Made by a program: the position numbers and the translations under genes
Notes under the pieces: model-generated
Database searches by the model: none
The model's input: only the letters and a program-made list of their open reading frames with translations
What the model was told of the DNA's origin: nothing
In this document: piece after piece, positions 1 to 8,294 of the stretch
Numbering within the stretch: the first letter of the stretch is position 1
How the letters are laid out: each line of letters starts with the position of its first letter
DNA from: Actinomycetota bacterium
Lineage (GTDB): Bacteria > Actinomycetota > Actinomycetes > Nanopelagicales > Nanopelagicaceae
Assembly: GCA_005787575.1 (NCBI GenBank)
Contig: SYAN01000052.1
Location: 1-42,652 of the forward strand
Direction: 5' to 3'
DNA length: 42,652 nt

Positions 1-679
1 CCGTGACTTTGCCAAGGATTTCGGCCTTATCGCCAGGAATCGGGTCATAGGCGTCATTCGCGGGAAGGAGCCAGACTTTGCCACCCTTGGTGGAGAAGGT
101 TTTCACCGTGGCCTCGCCATCAATCATGGCAGCCACAATTTCGCCCTTCTGGCAGTCCTTCTGAGAACGAATGACAACATAGTCGCCATCGCATATTGCG
201 GCGTCAATCATTGAGTCCCCGACAACTTTGAGCATATAAAGCTCACCTTCGCCTACCAATGTGGCCGGCAGAGGAAAGACTTCTTCCACTTCTTGTTCGG
301 CGAGGATGGGCGCCCCAGCAGCAATTCGGCCCACGAGTGGAACCGAGTGAGTTTTAGCGACGTCGGCGCCGCCTTGACCGGTCTCGCGAATTTCGACTGC
401 TCGTCCGCGAGAAGGGTCGCGCCGGATAAAGCCCTTAGCCTCGAGTTCACCGAGTTGATATTTGACGCTCGAGGGAGAAGCCAGACCGGCCGCGTGGGCG
501 ATCTCTCGCATCGTGGGTGGGTACCCGCGCACCTCAACCGATTGACGGATCACATCGAGGATGGCTCGTTGGCGCTGGGTTAGCCCTGCGCCATCGGGAA
601 GGGAGTCAGGCAATTCAAGGATCTCCCTAGGGGCATCGGTCAGGGCATCGGACAGGAAATCGCTACGGGAATCGCTCAT
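1..679 (-). CDS. lexA: LexA SOS repressor (3' end cut by window edge)
   Basis: Transcriptional repressor of the SOS regulon that cleaves itself when stimulated by RecA filaments. Translating the minus strand from the ATG at 677-679 gives 226 residues with no stop before the window edge, so only the last few residues are missing. An N-terminal winged helix-turn-helix (about residues 33-95, containing [10 protein letters not shown]) is followed by the S24 peptidase fold. The scissile Ala121-Gly122 bond lies in GRIAAGAP, the catalytic Ser156 in GDSM and the catalytic Lys193 in ATVKTF. All autoproteolysis residues are present, so the protein should be functional. It carries about 30 extra residues before the usual start of the HTH, as in several actinobacterial LexA proteins. 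Two SOS boxes just upstream indicate autoregulation and shared control of the divergent LysM gene. Confidence 0.96.
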   Translation of the reverse strand, partial: MSDSRSDFLSDALTDAPREILELPDSLPDGAGLTQRQRAILDVIRQSVEVRGYPPTMREIAHAAGLASPSSVKYQLGELEAKGFIRRDPSRGRAVEIRETGQGGADVAKTHSVPLVGRIAAGAPILAEQEVEEVFPLPATLVGEGELYMLKVVGDSMIDAAICDGDYVVIRSQKDCQKGEIVAAMIDGEATVKTFSTKGGKVWLLPANDAYDPIPGDKAEILGKVT

Positions 680-711
680 GGGCTGAAGAGTAGGACCGAT
701 TGATAAAAAAT

Positions 712-727
712 TCAAACAAATGTTCGA
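712..727. promoter_or_regulatory. SOS box 1 (LexA site) near lexA
   Basis: The 16-mer TCAAACAAATGTTCGA matches the actinobacterial/Gram-positive consensus TCGAAC-N4-GTTCGA at all but one position. It lies 33 bp upstream of the lexA start codon on the lexA side of the divergent intergenic region, fitting LexA autoregulation. The match is read directly from the sequence; binding is inferred. Confidence 0.8.
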
Positions 728-769
728 AATTGGGTTGCGGGTGTCGGGGGCGGGGTGTACCTTTCGGGT

Positions 770-785
770 TAGAACAGGTGTTCGA
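770..785. promoter_or_regulatory. SOS box 2 (LexA site) near the LysM gene
   Basis: The 16-mer TAGAACAGGTGTTCGA has a single mismatch to TCGAAC-N4-GTTCGA. It lies 44 bp upstream of the ATG of the LysM gene and 58 bp from SOS box 1. Two near-perfect sites within 75 bp between lexA and its divergent neighbour strongly suggest that both transcripts are SOS-controlled. Confidence 0.82.
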
Positions 786-829
786 ACACTATCCCCGGTG
801 TCGATGGATCTGGTCGAAGAAGGTTCCCC

Positions 830-1189
830 ATGAGCACATACCAAGTTGCAACCGCGAAAACCATTGATTTTCAAGGTTTTTCAAGCGTTCGCCTCACCCG
901 AAGGGGAAGGCTCTTTGCTCGGGGTGCTGTCCTGCTATCCGTCCTGGTTCTCATCGCGAGTAGTTATTCAGCCGTATCCGGTGCAGCCGCCGGGAGTTCT
1001 TCGACGCCTAAAGGAGCGAACGCACATCTTGAAGTAGTCATCGTTGCTCCGGGTGAATCGCTCTGGTCGATTGCAAAACTTCTGGGGGGAGATCACGAGG
1101 AGACCGTTTCGCGAATCATGGAGCTCAATGCGCTCACCTCGCCGACTCTCAACGCTGGTGACCGGCTGATCATCCCGACACGCGGATAG
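830..1189 (+). CDS. Membrane-anchored LysM protein, probable SOS cell-division suppressor
   Basis: A 119-residue protein with a basic N-terminus ([12 protein letters not shown]), one hydrophobic segment at about residues 32-50, a short Ser/Ala/Gly linker and a single LysM domain at about 68-116 ([13 protein letters not shown] through NAGDRLIIP). LysM domains bind peptidoglycan, so the domain probably sits outside the membrane. The start has a good ribosome-binding site (GAAGAAGG). Divergence from lexA behind a SOS box matches the position of Bacillus YneA and mycobacterial Rv2719c. Both are LysM-type, SOS-induced proteins that delay division after DNA damage. The domain and context are seen; the division-suppressor role is inferred from these families. 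Confidence 0.82.
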   Translation: MSTYQVATAKTIDFQGFSSVRLTRRGRLFARGAVLLSVLVLIASSYSAVSGAAAGSSSTPKGANAHLEVVIVAPGESLWSIAKLLGGDHEETVSRIMELNALTSPTLNAGDRLIIPTRG

Positions 1190-1226
1190 GCATCCCCAAA
1201 ACCCTCAACTTTGGGTCTACTGTTCC

Positions 1227-1271
1227 CACTAGATGTTGGGGTGATTTTGAGATAACCTTCCATCCCTAGTG
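1227..1271. promoter_or_regulatory. Tandem NrdR-box-like sites upstream of nrdR-nrdJ
   Basis: CACTAGATGTTGGG at 1227-1240 fits the core CACTA-n-AT-n-T-n-G-n-G of NrdR boxes. A weaker second site, TTCCATCCCTAGTG at 1258-1271, starts exactly 31 bp later. That is about three helical turns, the spacing reported for paired NrdR boxes. The sites lie 80-124 bp upstream of the nrdR start codon. The first is a good match, the second is supported mainly by its phase. I saw no cobalamin riboswitch here although the downstream reductase uses B12. Confidence 0.5.
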
Positions 1272-1350
1272 GTTCTAAGCCACTTCGAAGGAAGTTTTGG
1301 AATACACCCAGGTTCGGGAAATTCCCAGTATTGAAAGGTTAGACACGCCG

Positions 1351-1914
1351 ATGATCTGTCCCTTCTGCCGACACGACGACTCACGAGTCGTCGACTCTCG
1401 GCCAGTAGAGGATGGCAACTCCATCCGTCGTCGTCGTGAGTGCACTCAGTGTGGCTCAAGGTTTTCAACCCAAGAGACTGCGATTTTGGCCATCATCAAA
1501 CGAAGCGGCGCCACTGAACCTTTCAGTCGCGAAAAAGTAATCAATGGTGTTCGTAAGGCCTGCCAGAACCGCCCAGTTAACGACGACGATCTCGCGCTCT
1601 TAGCCCAGCGGGTTGAAGAGAGCCTTCGCGCCAGTGGCCAAGCAGAGATCGAAGCTCAAGAAGTGGGCATGGCAATTCTTGCGCCACTCCGAGAACTCGA
1701 TGAGGTTGCCTACCTGCGATATGCCTCGGTTTACCGTAACTTCTCCTCCCTTGATGACTTCGAAGGTGAGATCGCGTTACTGCGAGCGATGCCTTCAGAG
1801 ACATCAGCAAGACCTTCCCTCGCAACTTCCTCTGCGACAGCAATGAATTCTTCCCTGAATTCGAACGAAACCCTGCCCATGAATTCACTTGCCCCACGAG
1901 TGAAGACAACTTAA
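1351..1914 (+). CDS. nrdR: Transcriptional repressor NrdR
   Basis: Nucleotide-sensing repressor of ribonucleotide reductase genes. It has an N-terminal zinc ribbon with Cys3, Cys6, Cys31 and Cys34 ([14 protein letters not shown]) and then an ATP-cone domain at about residues 49-139 that binds ATP or dATP. The reading frame is open to 1297, but ATG 1351 is chosen because family members begin directly with the MxCPxC motif. The 187-residue product is longer than the usual roughly 150 residues because of a Ser/Asn/Thr-rich tail of about 40 residues that looks disordered. It is followed 26 bp later by nrdJ, so the two are almost certainly co-transcribed, and NrdR-box-like sites upstream suggest autoregulation. 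Confidence 0.95.
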   Translation: MICPFCRHDDSRVVDSRPVEDGNSIRRRRECTQCGSRFSTQETAILAIIKRSGATEPFSREKVINGVRKACQNRPVNDDDLALLAQRVEESLRASGQAEIEAQEVGMAILAPLRELDEVAYLRYASVYRNFSSLDDFEGEIALLRAMPSETSARPSLATSSATAMNSSLNSNETLPMNSLAPRVKTT

Positions 1915-1940
1915 CAACCAGAAAAATTGGAGCACTAGAA

Positions 1941-4763
1941 ATGTCAGACACGGTCATCAATCGACCTTCTTCCAAAGCGAAGAACAAAGGCCTCACCATC
2001 GAACGCCTCTACACCACAGCTGGGACGCATCCTTATGACGAGGTGACGTGGGAGAGACGCGATGTAGTCCAGACAAACTGGAAGAGCGGCGAGGTTATCT
2101 TCGAACAACGTGGGGTTGAGTTCCCGGATTTCTGGTCGGTCAATGCATCAACCATCGTCACAACAAAGTATTTCCGTGGGGCTGTAGGACATGAGAATCG
2201 TGAATGGTCGCTCCGCCAGGTCATCGATCGCGTTGTCCTTACCTATGTGAAAGCAGGCAAGCAGTACGGTTATTTCGCAACCGATGCCGATGCTGAAATC
2301 TTCGAGCACGAATTGACGTGGATGCTGATGCACCAGGTCTTCTCCTTCAATTCGCCAGTTTGGTTCAATGTCGGCACTGCTGCGCCACAACAAGTGAGCG
2401 CATGTTTCATTCTCTCTGTCGATGACACGATGGATTCGATCCTCAACTGGTACCGAGAAGAAGGCATGATCTTCAAGGGCGGATCAGGCGCCGGTCTTAA
2501 TCTCTCGCGAATTCGCTCGGCAAAAGAGCTACTCCGATCAGGTGGAAACGCATCAGGCCCAGTCTCGTTCATGCGAGGCGCCGATGCATCAGCAGGAACC
2601 ATCAAATCTGGCGGTGCTACAAGGCGAGCCGCGAAGATGGTAGTTCTCGATGTAGACCATCCAGATATCGAAGAATTCATCGAAACCAAAGTGAGCGAAG
2701 AGGAAAAGATTCGCGTACTTCGTGATGCCGGCTTCGATATGGACCTCGGTGGCAAAGACATCATCTCGGTTCAATATCAGAACGCAAATAACTCAGTCCG
2801 CGTATCAGATGATTTCATGCGCGCTTATGAGAACGATCAAGATTTCGGACTTCGTGCTCGCGCGACCGGTGAAATCATGGAGACTGTCTCAGCAAAGCAA
2901 CTCTTTAGAAAGATGTCAGAAGCAGCATGGGCCTGTGCAGATCCAGGAATCCAATACGACGACACAATCAATGATTGGCACACCAATCCAGAGACGGGTC
3001 GAATCAATGCTTCGAACCCTTGCTCTGAGTACATGTCATTGGATAACTCATCATGCAACCTTGCATCACTGAACTTGATGAAGTTCCTCAAGGACGATGG
3101 CTCCTTTGACTCAAAGTCTTTCGTCAAAGCAGTCGAGATGATCATCACTGCGATGGATATCTCGATCTGTTTCGCAGACTTCCCAACTGAAGCGATCGGT
3201 GAGACGACTCGCGCCTATCGACAGCTAGGAATCGGCTTCGCAAACCTCGGCGCACTCCTCATGGCAAGTGGTCTTGCTTACGACAGTGATGCAGGTCGGT
3301 CAGTCGCGGGTGCAATCACCTCGTTGATGACCGGAACTTCCTACCGCAGGTCTGCAGAACTTGCAGGAATCGTCGGTCCTTACGAGGGTTATGCGAGAAA
3401 TGCAGGAGCCCACACCCGGGTCATGAAGAAGCACCAAGCAGCCTCACTCTCAGCGAAATCAGTCTCAGAGCTTGATCGCTCGGTTTGGACCGAGGCGAAC
3501 AAGTCCTGGGATGAAGGCGTGAAGATCGGTGAGCGCAACGGGTGGCGAAATGCTCAGGCCTCAGTCCTTGCCCCTACAGGCACCATTGGTTTGATGATGG
3601 ATTGCGACACAACAGGTATCGAGCCAGATCTAGCTCTTGTGAAGTTCAAGAAGTTGGTCGGTGGCGGCTCGATGCAAATCGTCAATCAGACTGTTCCACA
3701 AGCTTTGCGAAAGTTGGGCTACACCCAAGAGACGATTGAAGCGATCGTCGAATACATATCCACTCATGGAAATGTGATCGATGCTCCCGGTCTCAAGAGT
3801 GAGCACTACGACGTCTTTGATTGTGCGATGGGTGCAAGTCCGATCAAGCCGATGGGACACGTGCGAATGATGGCTGCCTGCCAGCCCTTCCTTTCTGGCG
3901 CCATTTCAAAGACCGTTAACCTCCCTGAGACCGCAACTGTCGAAGAGGTAGAAGAGGTCTACTACCAAGGTTGGAAGTTTGGCCTCAAAGCGCTCGCCGT
4001 CTATCGCGACAACTGCAAAGTTGGTCAGCCACTCTCTGATGGCAAGGCAGCGAAAAAAGAAGATAGCGCTTCCGCTTCGACCGGCGCACCAGCGCCAGCA
4101 CAACGCAAGCGTCTTCCGAAGTCACGCCCATCGCGGACAACTTCATTCTCAGTAGGTGGCGCAGAGGGTTACCTCACTGCAGGAAGTTATGAAGATGGTG
4201 CTCTCGGCGAGATCTTCCTCAAACTCGGCAAGCAAGGCTCAACTCTTGCTGGTGTGATGGATGCATTCTCAATCGCTGTCTCGATCGGACTTCAATACGG
4301 CGTACCACTTGAGACTTATGTCGAGAAGTTCACCAACCTTCGATTTGAGCCAGCCGGAATGACCGATGACAAGGACATTCGTATGGCGCAATCGATGATG
4401 GATTACATCTTCCGCCGATTGGCCCTGGATTATCTGCCACTCGACACTCGCGCTGCGCTGGGCCTCTATACGGCCAACGAGCGCAGTGCAGCACTCGATA
4501 GTGGTGAGTACGCGGTAGCGGCGCCATCGGCACCTGCTAGCGATGAGGTAGCAATCTCAAAGCCAAAGGACTCAAAACCAGTTGATCTCGTCATCGAGAA
4601 GGCGCCAGATACCTCAGGTGTTGGATCCTCAACCGAACTCCTTGAGAAGTTCGCTGGATTCAAGACTGATGCGCCACTTTGCATGACATGCGGAGTGAAG
4701 ATGCGACCATCAGGTGCCTGTTATGTCTGCGAAGGTTGTGGATCAACATCAGGATGCAGCTAA
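1941..4763 (+). CDS. nrdJ: Vitamin B12-dependent (class II) ribonucleotide reductase
   Basis: Adenosylcobalamin-dependent reductase that makes deoxyribonucleotides without oxygen and without a small subunit. The 940-residue length fits the large actinobacterial NrdJ type. Visible landmarks are FNSPVWFN and SACFILS near residues 133-156, the glycine-rich GGSGAGLNLSRIRS, the NPCSEYMSLDNSSCNLASLNL active-site segment near 356-376, and APTGTIG. An Ala/Lys/Pro-rich spacer follows the catalytic domain. The C-terminus has a zinc-ribbon-like pair, CMTC and CEGC, plus GCS at the very end, which would supply redox-active cysteines for regeneration. Coupling to nrdR and a terminator right after the stop codon define a two-gene unit. 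No class I or III reductase genes are in this window. Confidence 0.96.
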   Translation: MSDTVINRPSSKAKNKGLTIERLYTTAGTHPYDEVTWERRDVVQTNWKSGEVIFEQRGVEFPDFWSVNASTIVTTKYFRGAVGHENREWSLRQVIDRVVLTYVKAGKQYGYFATDADAEIFEHELTWMLMHQVFSFNSPVWFNVGTAAPQQVSACFILSVDDTMDSILNWYREEGMIFKGGSGAGLNLSRIRSAKELLRSGGNASGPVSFMRGADASAGTIKSGGATRRAAKMVVLDVDHPDIEEFIETKVSEEEKIRVLRDAGFDMDLGGKDIISVQYQNANNSVRVSDDFMRAYENDQDFGLRARATGEIMETVSAKQLFRKMSEAAWACADPGIQYDDTINDWHTNPETGRINASNPCSEYMSLDNSSCNLASLNLMKFLKDDGSFDSKSFVKAVEMIITAMDISICFADFPTEAIGETTRAYRQLGIGFANLGALLMASGLAYDSDAGRSVAGAITSLMTGTSYRRSAELAGIVGPYEGYARNAGAHTRVMKKHQAASLSAKSVSELDRSVWTEANKSWDEGVKIGERNGWRNAQASVLAPTGTIGLMMDCDTTGIEPDLALVKFKKLVGGGSMQIVNQTVPQALRKLGYTQETIEAIVEYISTHGNVIDAPGLKSEHYDVFDCAMGASPIKPMGHVRMMAACQPFLSGAISKTVNLPETATVEEVEEVYYQGWKFGLKALAVYRDNCKVGQPLSDGKAAKKEDSASASTGAPAPAQRKRLPKSRPSRTTSFSVGGAEGYLTAGSYEDGALGEIFLKLGKQGSTLAGVMDAFSIAVSIGLQYGVPLETYVEKFTNLRFEPAGMTDDKDIRMAQSMMDYIFRRLALDYLPLDTRAALGLYTANERSAALDSGEYAVAAPSAPASDEVAISKPKDSKPVDLVIEKAPDTSGVGSSTELLEKFAGFKTDAPLCMTCGVKMRPSGACYVCEGCGSTSGCS

Positions 4764-4776
4764 AGAGTGAGTGAAG

Positions 4777-4810
4777 AATCGGCCCCCGTAAGGGGGCCGA
4801 TTTCGTTTCT
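4777..4810 (+). terminator. Rho-independent terminator after nrdJ
   Basis: A perfect 11-bp GC-rich stem (AATCGGCCCCC at 4777-4787 with GGGGGCCGATT at 4792-4802) closes on a GTAA loop and is followed by a T-rich tail (TCGTTTCT). It begins 14 bp after the nrdJ stop codon. It is the only clear intrinsic terminator in the window. Its left arm preceded by A residues means it might work in both directions. Confidence 0.9.
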
Positions 4811-4825
4811 GGGTATGAGCGATTG

Positions 4826-6820
4826 ATGAGTGATTCTGTGAAAGCCAAAAAAGGCATTGATGAGCGCCATCATTCGATGCTCACTGCCTTGGATGCGGCC
4901 GTGGAATCTATTGGCGGCTCTGCCCGCGAGGGACAGCGAAATATGGCACTTGCAATCGCTGATGCCATCGAATCCGAAGATCACCTCTTAGTTCAAGCCG
5001 GAACCGGCACTGGAAAATCACTGGCGTATCTCATCCCCGCACTCGCAAGTGGCAAGCGCGCCCTTGTTGCAACTGCCACCCTCGCGCTCCAAAGACAGCT
5101 CATCGAACGCGATCTGCCTCGAATCAAATCAGCCGTTGAGAAATCATTGGGGCGAGAGATTTCCTTCGCGATCTATAAGGGTGTCGGGAACTATCTTTGT
5201 AAACAGAAACTCTTTGGCGGATCTGATGCAGATAGTGAGTTGCTGATTGAGGTCTCGACCCTCGAAGAACAGGCGAAGAGACTCAAAGACTGGAGCAAGA
5301 TTGTCGGTATTTCGGGGGATCGAGATGATGCGCCTGAGGTGGACCGACGAGTATGGGCGGCCAGTTCGGTAAGTGGAAGAGAGTGTGTCGGCGCTGATGA
5401 TTGCGCCTATGGATCAAGTTGTTTCGCAGTCCTTGCAAAAGCAAAAGCGCAGAACGCTGATATCGTCGTAACGAATCACACCCTTCTTGCCATCGAAGTG
5501 GTGGATTCGCATCCGATCTTGCCCGATCGAGATGTCGTGATCTTGGATGAAGCTCACGAGTTTTCCGATCGCACCACACAAGCAGTGACTGAAGAATTGA
5601 CAGCGCAACGCGTACTACGTGCAGCGACTATGTATCGAAAGTTCTCAGGCGAACGTGGCGCTGGCCCCGCGCAAGATCTCACGTTCGCGGCTGAAGAATT
5701 CGAAGAGGCTATCGCGCAATATCGAGATGATTTCCTCTCCGGAGGAGATCGAAGTAGTGAAGAGCGAAGACTTGAGGAGCTCCCGATAGCTTTACTTGAC
5801 CCCATTCGCTCCATCAAGGAGGCGACGGAGGCGATCTCACAGAGATTATCGGCAGATGATGAGATCTTTGAGGGAGATGTTCTAGCCGAACGTGCTCGCG
5901 TTAAGGGTGCGATCAATGAGATCAAGACTGTGACTCAGAAGATGATGCGCGCACAAGAAGGAAGCGTCCTCTGGTTCGAACCAACCTACTCCACCCTCTA
6001 TCTAGCACCGTTATCGGTATCTGAGGTGCTTGCCGAGAACCTCTTCTCATCGAGTCCCGTCATCGCAACGAGTGCGACGATGACCGTCTCTCGATCCTTT
6101 GAACCAGTGAAGCGAAATCTTGGGATTGCAGATATCGAAGGACTCACCACCTTGGATGTGGGAACACCATTCGATTTCGAGAAGCAGGGGATGCTCTATC
6201 TCGCCTCGCATCTTCCGGAACCGACGCGCGAAGGACCAACGCGAGAGGCGCTCGATGAACTTGCTGAGTTGATCGAAGCCGCAGATGGTAGAACTTTGGC
6301 TCTTTTCTCATCGTGGCGAGCTGTCGAGGCAGCAGATGCGCACTTGCGAAAAGTTCTCTTTGACCTTGAGATTCCGATCATCACTGCAAGACGTGGCGAT
6401 CCGGTTGGGTCATTGGTCGAGCGTTTTTCAAAGGAAGAACGTTCAGTTTTGATCGGCACGATCTCACTCTGGCAAGGAGTTGATGTTCCCGGTTCATCCT
6501 GCATTCTCGTAGCGATTGATCGTATTCCCTTTCCCAGGCCCGATGATCCAGTCATGGCAGCACGCTCACGCCAAGCAGATAGCGAAGGTGGATCTGGTTT
6601 CATGCAAGTTTCACTCCCAAGGGCGGCACTGCTTCTAGCTCAGGGAAGTGGTCGCTTGATTCGCTCACACGAAGATCGAGGCGTCGTGGCGATTCTAGAT
6701 TCCAGGATTACAAAGAAGCGCTACGGTGAAATCTTGATCAATTCCATGCCACCACTCTGGCGAACCGAAGACCCTGAAGTCGTTCGGGATTCACTTCGAA
6801 GGCTCAGAGACTCGCTATGA
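4826..6820 (+). CDS. DinG/XPD-family ATP-dependent DNA helicase
   Basis: Superfamily 2, 5'-3' type helicase of the DinG/YoaA family, expected to unwind DNA structures during replication and repair. In the 664-residue product, Walker A AGTGTGKS is at residues 58-65 and the DEAH box at 241-244 (VVILDEAHEF). Between them lie Cys125, Cys187, Cys193 and Cys199, the four cysteines expected to hold an iron-sulfur cluster. C-terminal motifs V and VI are visible as GTISLWQGVDVPG and QGSGRLIRS. A TTG at 4823 is immediately upstream, but the adjacent ATG at 4826 is the more likely start. The gene lies between the nrdJ terminator and a convergent NUDIX gene, so it is probably monocistronic. I found no SOS box in front of it, so damage induction is not supported. 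Confidence 0.92.
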   Translation: MSDSVKAKKGIDERHHSMLTALDAAVESIGGSAREGQRNMALAIADAIESEDHLLVQAGTGTGKSLAYLIPALASGKRALVATATLALQRQLIERDLPRIKSAVEKSLGREISFAIYKGVGNYLCKQKLFGGSDADSELLIEVSTLEEQAKRLKDWSKIVGISGDRDDAPEVDRRVWAASSVSGRECVGADDCAYGSSCFAVLAKAKAQNADIVVTNHTLLAIEVVDSHPILPDRDVVILDEAHEFSDRTTQAVTEELTAQRVLRAATMYRKFSGERGAGPAQDLTFAAEEFEEAIAQYRDDFLSGGDRSSEERRLEELPIALLDPIRSIKEATEAISQRLSADDEIFEGDVLAERARVKGAINEIKTVTQKMMRAQEGSVLWFEPTYSTLYLAPLSVSEVLAENLFSSSPVIATSATMTVSRSFEPVKRNLGIADIEGLTTLDVGTPFDFEKQGMLYLASHLPEPTREGPTREALDELAELIEAADGRTLALFSSWRAVEAADAHLRKVLFDLEIPIITARRGDPVGSLVERFSKEERSVLIGTISLWQGVDVPGSSCILVAIDRIPFPRPDDPVMAARSRQADSEGGSGFMQVSLPRAALLLAQGSGRLIRSHEDRGVVAILDSRITKKRYGEILINSMPPLWRTEDPEVVRDSLRRLRDSL

Positions 6821-6844
6821 GATTCAGCACCGCTTCAATATTAG

Positions 6845-7303
6845 CTAGTTGCGAATCTGTATCAGTGGGCGGATTGAACGCCAGCTTTTAGCGAAACTTT
6901 GATGCAGTGGTAGCGATTCAACGTCATCCATCGCAACCCAACGAACTTCCATGGTCTCGTGATTGAGCTCCCCAGGAGTCAAATCATCGAAAGCTTGAGC
7001 GATCACTGTTACATAACTCCACGTTGAGTGATCGTCGATGTAATCACGAATGAGTGTGAGCGAGCCAGGGGTTATGCCAATCTCTTCAACAGCTTCTCGT
7101 ATTGCGGCCTCAGTCCAGCTCTCATGAGAGTCTCGAGCTCCGCCTGGTATTCCCCAAGTTCCGCCATTGTGAACCCACGGCGCTCGAAGTTGAAGAAGAA
7201 CCTCCTCCTGACGAATGAGCAAAAGTCCTGCTGCTCCATGAAGCCCCCAATGGCGAGACAAGCAGGCGCAATCCACCCACCCATCGCCATCGCGGACTGC
7301 CAC
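6845..7303 (-). CDS. NUDIX hydrolase
   Basis: Small (152-residue) hydrolase of nucleoside diphosphates linked to another group. The NUDIX box GX5EX7REUXEEXGU is complete (GGARDSHES through REAVEEIGI, about residues 54-77), so metal binding and catalysis should be intact. The preceding strands (GAAGLLLIRQEEVLLQLR, then WGIPGG) fit the fold. The substrate cannot be read from sequence; an oxidised nucleotide or a house-cleaning role is possible. The only start that uses the full open frame is GTG 7303, because an in-frame stop lies five codons upstream. The gene converges with the helicase gene (24 bp gap) and is divergent from the secreted-protein gene. Confidence 0.85.
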   Translation of the reverse strand: MAVRDGDGWVDCACLSRHWGLHGAAGLLLIRQEEVLLQLRAPWVHNGGTWGIPGGARDSHESWTEAAIREAVEEIGITPGSLTLIRDYIDDHSTWSYVTVIAQAFDDLTPGELNHETMEVRWVAMDDVESLPLHQSFAKSWRSIRPLIQIRN

Positions 7304-7405
7304 TTCGGCAGTCTGTCATAGAGGCAGGGAATCCACAGGGCAGATTTCTCCACAGGTTTACATATTGCGGCAACGCCCGCCTCGGTAGCTCTCTAGCTTC
7401 GCGTG

Positions 7406-8218
7406 ATGAAGTCCAGAGCGAAGATCTCATATTCATTATCCGTGGCACTTGTCCTTTCACTGGTGATTGTTCCGAGTCGCACTGCAACGGCTGAAGAATG
7501 TAAAGCAGAGAAGTGCATCGAAGTGACTGTCGATGACGAGAGTGACGAAATTGTCGTCATTTATCGAAGCAATAGACCAGCAAAAGTCAGCAGCGAGCTC
7601 AGTGAAGTAAATGAAGTAAGGAAGGAGCCAATAGCTTCGGGCTCTTTTACTGCTGCGCCTGATCCAAAGCGCACGTGGATTCCGTATCACCCGGATCGTT
7701 ATGCGGCCTGGCGTGAAGCAGCGAGAAAAGCCGCGGCGACAAGAAAACAGAATAGAGAAAAGAGAGGTAAGGCCATAGTTCCTACTCAGTCAGTGATCGC
7801 CTCTACTTCGCTTTCGGATCAAGTCAGTCAGATGATCCCTATTGGAGATATCCAATTTCAGCCTGCACGAGGGGCAACTCTTTACACACCGGTTTACTTT
7901 TGGACTACGACACCGACATCTTTCGATGTAACGCTCAAAGTCGCGGGAATACCAGTAGGCATTTCCCTCAAGCCGGAATTCTTGTGGGATTATGGTGAGG
8001 GCACCACTCGTCAGACCTCACTCCCTGGGGCGCCTTATCCGTTAGCCCTCAACACATTCACCTACAACAATGTGGGGACCAAGAAGATCATCTTGACCAC
8101 TACATGGAACGGCACCTTCACGGTTGCAGGTCTTTCATCTCCGATTGATGGTGTGATAACTCAGAAGCGAGAACGCGATCTCATCATCTACAGGGCTCCG
8201 AGTCGACTGCTTGGTTGA
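7406..8218 (+). CDS. Secreted protein of unknown function
   Basis: I do not recognise this 270-residue protein. It starts with a clear signal peptide (basic MKSRAKIS, hydrophobic core to about residue 23, probable cleavage after the TATA segment near residue 29). The mature part begins with an acidic stretch holding two cysteines, followed by a Lys/Arg/Ala-rich segment near 105-125. The C-terminal half is rich in Thr, Tyr, Phe and aromatic beta-type sequence with a WDYGEGTT motif that recalls PKD-like domains, suggesting an extracellular beta-sandwich. A GTG directly precedes the ATG used here. It is followed by a DUF4192 gene on the same strand after 76 bp. The 102-bp region upstream, shared with the divergent NUDIX gene, should hold both promoters. 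Confidence 0.72.
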   Translation: MKSRAKISYSLSVALVLSLVIVPSRTATAEECKAEKCIEVTVDDESDEIVVIYRSNRPAKVSSELSEVNEVRKEPIASGSFTAAPDPKRTWIPYHPDRYAAWREAARKAAATRKQNREKRGKAIVPTQSVIASTSLSDQVSQMIPIGDIQFQPARGATLYTPVYFWTTTPTSFDVTLKVAGIPVGISLKPEFLWDYGEGTTRQTSLPGAPYPLALNTFTYNNVGTKKIILTTTWNGTFTVAGLSSPIDGVITQKRERDLIIYRAPSRLLG

Positions 8219-8294
8219 TTTCCACAAAAGGACTTCATCCACATTTTCTTCTACCTACCGAGTGTGCCCGGGATTTTTCAACGAGCATCGCTCC

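Noticed and set aside
253-583. Open frames of 94-96 codons on both strands at the left edge
   Set aside because: They are out-of-frame shadows of lexA, which is read on the minus strand through the whole segment with all its catalytic motifs.
1190-1350. Cobalamin riboswitch upstream of the B12-dependent reductase operon
   Set aside because: No B12-box-like core or suitable helices; the gap is only 161 bp and is better explained by NrdR boxes.
1577-1999. 140-codon minus-strand open frame across nrdR/nrdJ
   Set aside because: Fully antisense to two well-supported genes and low-complexity.
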